From: Puffinus mauretanicus
Lineage: Eukaryota; Chordata; Aves; Procellariiformes; Procellariidae
DNA length: 64,000 nt
Direction: 5' to 3'
Assembly: GCA_023333565.1 (NCBI GenBank)
Contig: JAJKFH010000385.1
Location: 558,001-622,000 of the forward strand
Position 1 is the stretch's first letter, and the number at the start of each line of letters is the position of its first letter. The position numbers and the translations under genes were made by a program. Positions 60,001 through 64,000 of the stretch are shown piece by piece. The notes below the pieces were generated by a model. The model was not told the origin of the DNA. It saw only the letters and a list, made by a program, of their open reading frames with translations, and did no database searches.

Positions 60001-63000
60001 GCTAGCAAAATTTCTGCCTGACCTAGAACACGGTGAAGACACTCAAATGAATAGCCTTGTTCTCTGCAAAATCAGCATGGCTTTTTAGTGACCAGCCTGA
60101 TGAGAACTTTGGTTTGAAGTGGTGTTTGTAAGACTGTTCACTGCAGGGCAGCACGTGTGTAAGCAATGCTCAGGCACTGCGTCAGTACTTTCTGTAGTAC
60201 TTATGCCAAAGTTTGACATTTGGTGGCGCAGGCAGACCTGTTTAAAGCAGCGTAACGCTAAGGAAGACCTATTTAAACAACTCCCTGACACAAACACGTC
60301 ATCCTTCTCATCCCCTGTTGTTCCAGTATAAGTGTCTGAGCAGCAAACCGAACCAAAGAAACCACTAAGCTGAAAACCAGCAATTTCTTTTTGCTGAGTT
60401 ACTTTTCAGCTTCGTTTGTTCCCACATTCAGTGCTTAGTGTGCATAGAAAGAAGAGCAGCTTTGGAATAAGCAGCTGAATGGGGTAGGTGGTGGTGACTG
60501 TTTGAAGTTACCATTATCACACCAAAACTGTTTTTTTAACAACACCCTTAAATCCCAGTATCATTCAGGTTGGAATCAATCTCCGGAGGTCCTCTGAGCC
60601 CATCCCCAGGTCAAAGCAGGGTCAATCTAGAAGATGGCTCCAACTTCCAGGTTAAATAGGGTTAGTCAAGGTCATATCCAACCAAGTTTTGAGTATCTCT
60701 AAAGATGGAGGTTCCTTAAAAGTTCCCAGCAGATCTCTGCAACTACTGAGTCATGATTCCTGTGGTCTGGGTGACATGATAGGATGACAGTTAAGGAGAT
60801 ATGTCCAAAGAACATAGAAAAGATTCAGCTGTATTTTAAAAAATGTTTTCAAGTACTGTGATTTTAACATGCGGTGTTACTCCTACCGAGGTATGCTTGT
60901 TCACCCTTTAGCAATTGCTATTTACTCACCTTCTGTATACCCACAGACTGACGAACATTCAGCTTTCTTTTTCTTTGAAAGGTGTCCAAGTCCCACAGTT
61001 GTGCTGTATCAGTGGATGTAGTGATGGCATACCTGCCCGAGCCATGGACAGAGATGGAAGACACCGAAGAATTATGTCCCCTCATCCAACTAACTAGCTC
61101 CTTGGTTTCTGCAGGAGTTGATGAAAAAAATGAAAAGGATATGAAAGTCATTCAAAGTGAAACAACTACTACTTTACTCTTTATTGCCAACACTATGCTG
61201 TGAAAGACACTTTTAAGCATACCTAGTATATGACCATTTACCATCACAGCCCAACAAACAAGAAAAAAAGGTATCAGTCTTCATATAGTTATTATGCCTT
61301 AAAGAAACATAACCACCTCCTCATCTCCAAGTAACAGATTTCATAAGTTTTCTTAGTTCTACACAGAAAGCCAACTTGCACAGACTTGTTTAATTTAGCT
61401 TAAGAATCAATCTTAAAAAGTCACGAACACTGTGATCAGGTAAGTTCAGCATGCCTCATAGGCAGATTATCCGATGTGAACACCCACAGTAATCTTTAAA
61501 AGTTGAAACTGAATGTTCTAGTTAGAATTCTCCACTTGTTTTTACTTGTAGACAATACGTATGGATGATTACGCAGCTATTTACAGGTGCAAGGAAGAAA
61601 GGTTTAATGACAACAGGCTATGACTATAGAAAGGCACAGTCAGAAAGCAACACCTCATTAATTCTTTTAGAGTCCAAAACATTTTTATGCTGTGTATTGC
61701 ATACTAAGGAAATGGCTCCTCTGACTACATTGTCTCCCACTTGTGACTGCATGACCACTAATCCTCCCTCAGCAACCAAACTGTATTTGTGGCAATTACG
61801 CTATTTACGTTGGGTAGTTTGCCTGACAGCCCAGGGGTGGTTCCAGCTGACCTAGTGCTGTGGCATCAAAGATGGGAAACGGCTATGAAGCAGCTCATGA
61901 AGCCTAACAGTGAAACTTTCTGCTGTGCGTACAGACGATTGAGTGCGTAAAGCTATTGTCACATGGGAAGATGACATGGGATTACAAAGTATGGCTTCTA
62001 AAGCAAGGGATGGAAGCTTAGCCCACCAACTAAGTATTATCTAATAGACCTCTAAGGATAGTTTACCCAATACTGACTTATGTGAATAACATTTGTATTT
62101 TAAGACATTCTTTAGTATGACTTGGTATCTGGAAACAGCACCATATAAACATGCAGGACTCTCTGGAATAATTAAGAAGATTTCTCTAAGTGCATCCAAA
62201 ACCTAAGTTTGGTCTTACTGTGGTTGAAAGGAAGAGAAAAAGCAGAGGATTTCAGACCTTAACTTCCTCTATTTTGGGAAACAGTGTGTTACATTAAAAT
62301 CTTCACTAATAATATCAGACCCTCAAATTGCAAATGAGTGATTCCTAGGGCTTTTGAAAAAGATTTAAATCCAGATGACGAGAGACACTACAACTGCACT
62401 TTTTGATAGGTTAAGATTAACTTATGAAGAATGAATTCATAGAATCATAAAGGTTGGAAAAGACCTCTAAGATCATCGAGTCCAACCATCAACTGCACCA
62501 TGCCCACGAAACCATGTCCCTAAGCGCCTCATCTACACGTCTTTTAAATACTTCCAGGCATGGTGACTCAACCACTTCCCTGGGCAGCCTGTTCCAAGGC
62601 CTGACCACTCTTTCAGTAAAGAAATTTTTCCTTTCACCATTTAACATTAATCAAGACAGAGACACACAGCTGGCCTGTGAAGTTAATTTTAGATATCGCT
62701 TTTGAATAAGGATACAGATCTACTTGCAGCTCAAAAGCACTGACAGTTCTTTTAGTGTATATTGTCACTTTGTTCAAATATTTTACTGTAAATATAGTTA
62801 ACAACTGGTTCAGTTGCAAACTAACATACTGTCGATTGATTTTAGTTTGATTTTACATACAGCACCTCATTTTAAGCAAACACACAGAATTGCTTTAAAA
62901 AAGGTAACATACATAATTGCGATCCTGTGCTAGACTTCAGTTAAACAGACGCCTGCGTGACTCAGTGGGAACAAGAAACTTTGACAAAGCAAAGGGCTCG

Positions 63001-64000
63001 TTTACCCACAGGACTATAACCCCACGGGCCCAAACTGTGGGGTTTTTTTTGGAAGGACAGATGGTATGAAATACATAGTAAGATTTCCATCAACAAAATT
63101 TACAAAAAAATTGAGATTGAAACTAAAATGTAGTTTTTTAGAACAATCCAGATTGTAAGCCTCTAAATTTCTCCTTACCTGTATCAAAGCACTTAATGGA
63201 ATAATCTGCCAAAGCCACCAGGAATTCTGTCTTTCTGCGAAGATTAAATGCCAAAGCAGTGCAAGCCTGCATTGTCTGCTGAACGAGTTTGAACCTATTT
63301 AAAAATATATGTTGTCATTGTGTTAGGAAACTTTGGTTCATAATATCAAGTGAAATAATAACTTAATCAGTTTTCAATATATCACTGAGAGAAAAAAAAT
63401 AACTCAAAAGAGAGCAAAGAAATCATATCTAATTACGATAAATATAAAAATATTAAAACTCAGTAGTGTAAAATTGAAAAGACTGATTAATATATTTCTA
63501 TAAATTACAATACTAGGTCTAATTTATTATAATTCATGGCTCATATTATTAATTGATCGGTACTGTTCAAAGAATAACTTCTTGTAGTAGTATTTAGTCG
63601 CTTGAGTTCTATGAAATTGCTGTTTGTTCAGTTTAGAGTTACAAACTACTCAACTTCCGGAGCAGCTAATAAAATAATATGTAGGGAGCCTACAGGGGCT
63701 TGCAGTTTCAGCTCTGAGAAAACCACTATCTATTTCCACATTCACGGAAAACTGAGGGTTAAAACCAGACCTGTGCCATGCTGTCCAGGCAAGTTCTATA
63801 CCTCTGAATGTTACAGATGTCCAGACAATTAAAATGTCTTGATAGAAATACTCTTACCTGTTTCCATTCAAGTCAAAAACATATATATTCCCTTGGTGGT
63901 CTCCAGCGAGTAGAGAATCTCCGGAACTGTCAAAAGCCACATTCAGAAAACGTATTGTCTTTGAATGGTATCCTTTGACACTATGAATTATGTTTACTAT
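41907..64000 (-). CDS. TBC1D31: TBC1D31 (WDR67), 21 exons, 5' end beyond window
   Basis: Twenty-one exons join in phase to 1,055 aa; human TBC1D31 is about 1,066, so only roughly 30 N-terminal residues are missing. WD40 repeats occupy the first 340 or so residues ([23 protein letters not shown], [57 protein letters not shown]). The TBC domain covers about 410-670 ([58 protein letters not shown]). A long Glu/Lys/Arg-rich coiled coil then runs to the C terminus. The protein is known as a centriolar-satellite component needed for ciliogenesis, linked to the praja2-OFD1 axis. I do not find the Rab-GAP IxxDxxR and YxQ fingers. Introns carry CR1 fragments and AT-rich filler. One intron has a GC donor. 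Confidence 0.97.
42259..42323 (+). repeat. 35-bp-period tandem duplication in TBC1D31 intron
   Basis: Two identical 30-bp copies beginning GGGTCGCTATGGCAGGTCCA are separated by CTGAT. The lack of any mismatch suggests a recent duplication. Confidence 0.9.
42800..42916 (-). CDS. TBC1D31: TBC1D31 exon (penultimate)
   Basis: [33 protein letters not shown]; acceptor CCACAG, donor ACA|GTAAGT. A weakly conserved Ser-rich stretch. Confidence 0.9.
43827..43977 (-). CDS. TBC1D31: TBC1D31 exon (coiled coil)
   Basis: [20 protein letters not shown] to KLQREDGYF; acceptor TGCACAG, donor TTTG|GTGAGC. Confidence 0.95.
44315..44417 (-). mobile_element. CR1 LINE 3' fragment in TBC1D31 intron
   Basis: On the + strand it starts with repeated TCATAGAA units, then AAGGTTGGAAAAGATCTCTA and CATCAAGTCCAACC. 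It is a short 5'-truncated CR1 lying in the intron about 80 bp past the end of the 44500-44694 exon. Confidence 0.9.
44500..44694 (-). CDS. TBC1D31: TBC1D31 exon (coiled coil)
   Basis: [20 protein letters not shown] to [12 protein letters not shown]; 65 codons, phase 0-0; acceptor TATTAG, donor AAG|GTATTT. Confidence 0.96.
44827..44913 (-). CDS. TBC1D31: possible extra TBC1D31 exon (uncertain)
   Basis: A minus-strand open frame, [20 protein letters not shown] then VALQ, ends at a good donor (CAG|GTACAG) in phase 0. It would insert in frame between the flanking exons. However, the human protein appears continuous across this point, and the upstream acceptor region is A-rich with no pyrimidine tract. 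It is either a lineage-specific or alternative exon, or chance. The 5' boundary is uncertain (44901 or 44913). Confidence 0.35.
45731..45871 (-). CDS. TBC1D31: TBC1D31 exon (coiled coil)
   Basis: [20 protein letters not shown] to [10 protein letters not shown]; 47 codons, phase 0-0; acceptor TGGCAG, donor ATA|GTAAGA. Confidence 0.93.
47628..47720 (-). CDS. TBC1D31: TBC1D31 exon (coiled coil)
   Basis: Exactly 31 codons: [20 protein letters not shown] to SQRQLFEQ; acceptor CTCAAG, donor CAG|GTAATT. Confidence 0.95.
48642..48777 (-). CDS. TBC1D31: TBC1D31 exon (coiled coil), GC donor
   Basis: [20 protein letters not shown] to [13 protein letters not shown]; acceptor TTGAAG. By homology and phase the exon must end at AAG, and the next bases are GCTGAG, a GC-type donor. 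Confidence 0.93.
49281..49395 (+). mobile_element. CR1 LINE 3' fragment in TBC1D31 intron
   Basis: Forward-oriented CR1 tail: GGTGCTTAGGGACACGGTTT, AATGGTTGGACTTAATGATC, ending TGATTCTATGATTA. About 115 bp. Confidence 0.9.
49941..50093 (-). CDS. TBC1D31: TBC1D31 exon (coiled coil)
   Basis: [20 protein letters not shown] to [13 protein letters not shown]; acceptor ATTTAG, donor AGAG|GTACTA. Confidence 0.97.
50673..50905 (-). CDS. TBC1D31: TBC1D31 exon (TBC end)
   Basis: [48 protein letters not shown]; acceptor TTACAG, donor AGAG|GTATTA. Confidence 0.97.
51919..52098 (-). CDS. TBC1D31: TBC1D31 exon (TBC)
   Basis: [20 protein letters not shown] to [16 protein letters not shown]; acceptor AATGTAG, donor GAG|GTAAAC. 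Confidence 0.96.
52693..52826 (-). CDS. TBC1D31: TBC1D31 exon (TBC)
   Basis: [38 protein letters not shown]; acceptor TTTCAG, donor CAG|GTAATA. Confidence 0.96.
53824..53957 (-). CDS. TBC1D31: TBC1D31 exon (TBC)
   Basis: [40 protein letters not shown]; acceptor CATATAG, donor TAG|GTAAGT. Confidence 0.96.
54228..54374 (-). CDS. TBC1D31: TBC1D31 exon (TBC)
   Basis: [20 protein letters not shown] to SRKLLRVLQ; acceptor TTGCAG, donor AGAG|GTAAAA. Confidence 0.96.
54477..54556 (-). CDS. TBC1D31: TBC1D31 exon (TBC start)
   Basis: [26 protein letters not shown]; acceptor TTGTAG, donor CAG|GTATGT. Confidence 0.95.
54900..54990 (+). repeat. TA/TG-rich microsatellite
   Basis: Imperfect ATATAT/TGTGTG dinucleotide run in a TBC1D31 intron, followed by a short GAGA stretch. 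Confidence 0.8.
55406..55582 (-). CDS. TBC1D31: TBC1D31 exon (linker)
   Basis: [35 protein letters not shown], ending SVENKE. A basic, low-complexity linker between WD40 and TBC; acceptor ATATTAG, donor GAG|GTAGGA. Confidence 0.93.
56778..56978 (-). CDS. TBC1D31: TBC1D31 exon (WD40)
   Basis: [20 protein letters not shown] to [13 protein letters not shown], the last WD40 blade; acceptor TTATAG, donor AAG|GTAGAG. Confidence 0.97.
57202..57361 (-). CDS. TBC1D31: TBC1D31 exon (WD40)
   Basis: [20 protein letters not shown] to [14 protein letters not shown]; acceptor ATTCAG, donor CAG|GTGAGT. Confidence 0.97.
57782..57933 (-). CDS. TBC1D31: TBC1D31 exon (WD40)
   Basis: [45 protein letters not shown]; acceptor TTCCAG, donor CAG|GTAAAT. 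Confidence 0.97.
59935..59955 (+). repeat. (CAAA)n microsatellite
   Basis: About five tandem CAAA units in a TBC1D31 intron. Confidence 0.85.
60558..60718 (-). mobile_element. older CR1 LINE fragment in TBC1D31 intron
   Basis: Diverged CR1 3' segment: TTCAGGTTGGAATCAATCTC, CCCAGGTCAAAGCAGGG, TTTTGAGTATCTCTAAAGAT. It is more degraded than the other copies, so probably older. Confidence 0.7.
60930..61108 (-). CDS. TBC1D31: TBC1D31 exon (WD40)
   Basis: [20 protein letters not shown] and [20 protein letters not shown]; acceptor CTGCAG, donor AAG|GTGAGT. It carries a complete WD (Leu-Trp-Asp) signature. Confidence 0.97.
62436..62635 (-). mobile_element. CR1 LINE 3' fragment in TBC1D31 intron
   Basis: Begins TTCATAGAATCATAAAGG, then AAAGACCTCTAAGATCATCG, later GACTCAACCACTTCCCTGGG and GTAAAGAAATTTTTCCT. 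About 200 bp of the same CR1 group as the copy at 44315. Confidence 0.92.
63179..63294 (-). CDS. TBC1D31: TBC1D31 exon (WD40)
   Basis: [20 protein letters not shown] to DYSIKCFDT; acceptor AAATAG, donor ACAG|GTAAGG. Confidence 0.95.
63858..64000 (-). CDS. TBC1D31: TBC1D31 exon (partial at right edge)
   Basis: Minus-strand frame from the window edge: [20 protein letters not shown], then [17 protein letters not shown], with donor CAG|GTAAGA. First WD40 blade. Confidence 0.95.

Noticed and set aside
60085..60331. paired 70-codon frames on opposite strands
   Set aside because: They lie inside a TBC1D31 intron and mirror each other; neither has similarity to a known family.
1..64000. CRISPR array or bacterial operon content
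   Set aside because: There is no regularly spaced repeat array, no ribosome-binding-site-led gene series and no long unspliced genes. All recognised genes are spliced vertebrate genes.

Overview
The window is vertebrate nuclear DNA, almost certainly from a bird. It has large GT-AG introns, sparse exons, several 5'-truncated CR1 LINE fragments (3' ends built of repeated ATTCTATG units), an LTR that looks like the avian ERVL type, and GC-rich CpG-island promoters. Gene content and order match human 8q24.13 (ZHX1 - C8orf76 - FAM83A - TBC1D31), with relative orientations kept.

Layout, left to right. 1-1085: probable 3'-UTR exon of ZHX1 (+ strand), inferred mainly from synteny, ending at an ATTAAA signal and a 36-base A run. 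1086-8990: intergenic DNA with nothing recognisable. 9000-9700: CpG-island promoter with ZNF143-like and YY1-like sites, driving C8orf76 (+; six exons, 9443-17330; all splice phases join; 403 aa predicted). 17411-27300: convergent intergenic block holding a CR1 fragment, a broken endogenous retrovirus with a full 3' LTR, an intronless, frame-broken copy of the N-terminal part of a RIMBP/TSPOAP1-family gene, and a second CR1 fragment. 27476-38218: FAM83A (-; four coding exons; 440 aa, or 471 aa from an upstream in-frame ATG). 40010-41040: a degenerate minisatellite, a CpG-rich island and an intact elongator tRNA-Met(CAT). 41907-64000: TBC1D31 (WDR67; -); 21 coding exons encode 1,055 aa (WD40, TBC domain, long coiled coil), and only roughly the first 30 residues lie beyond the right edge.

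The protein genes do not form a pathway. TBC1D31 is a centriolar-satellite/cilium protein, FAM83A is a DUF1669 scaffold for casein kinase 1 and growth signalling, and C8orf76 is uncharacterised with TPR-like helices. The least ordinary region is 20.1-25.1 kb, where a nested retroviral mosaic abuts a retroposed, SH3-bearing host gene copy. Smaller points are a likely GC-AG intron and a possible extra exon in TBC1D31, a Cys/His-rich N-terminal extension option in FAM83A, and a TBC domain in which I cannot find the catalytic fingers. I found no clearly new biological system; the retroviral/RIMBP block is the best candidate for follow-up.
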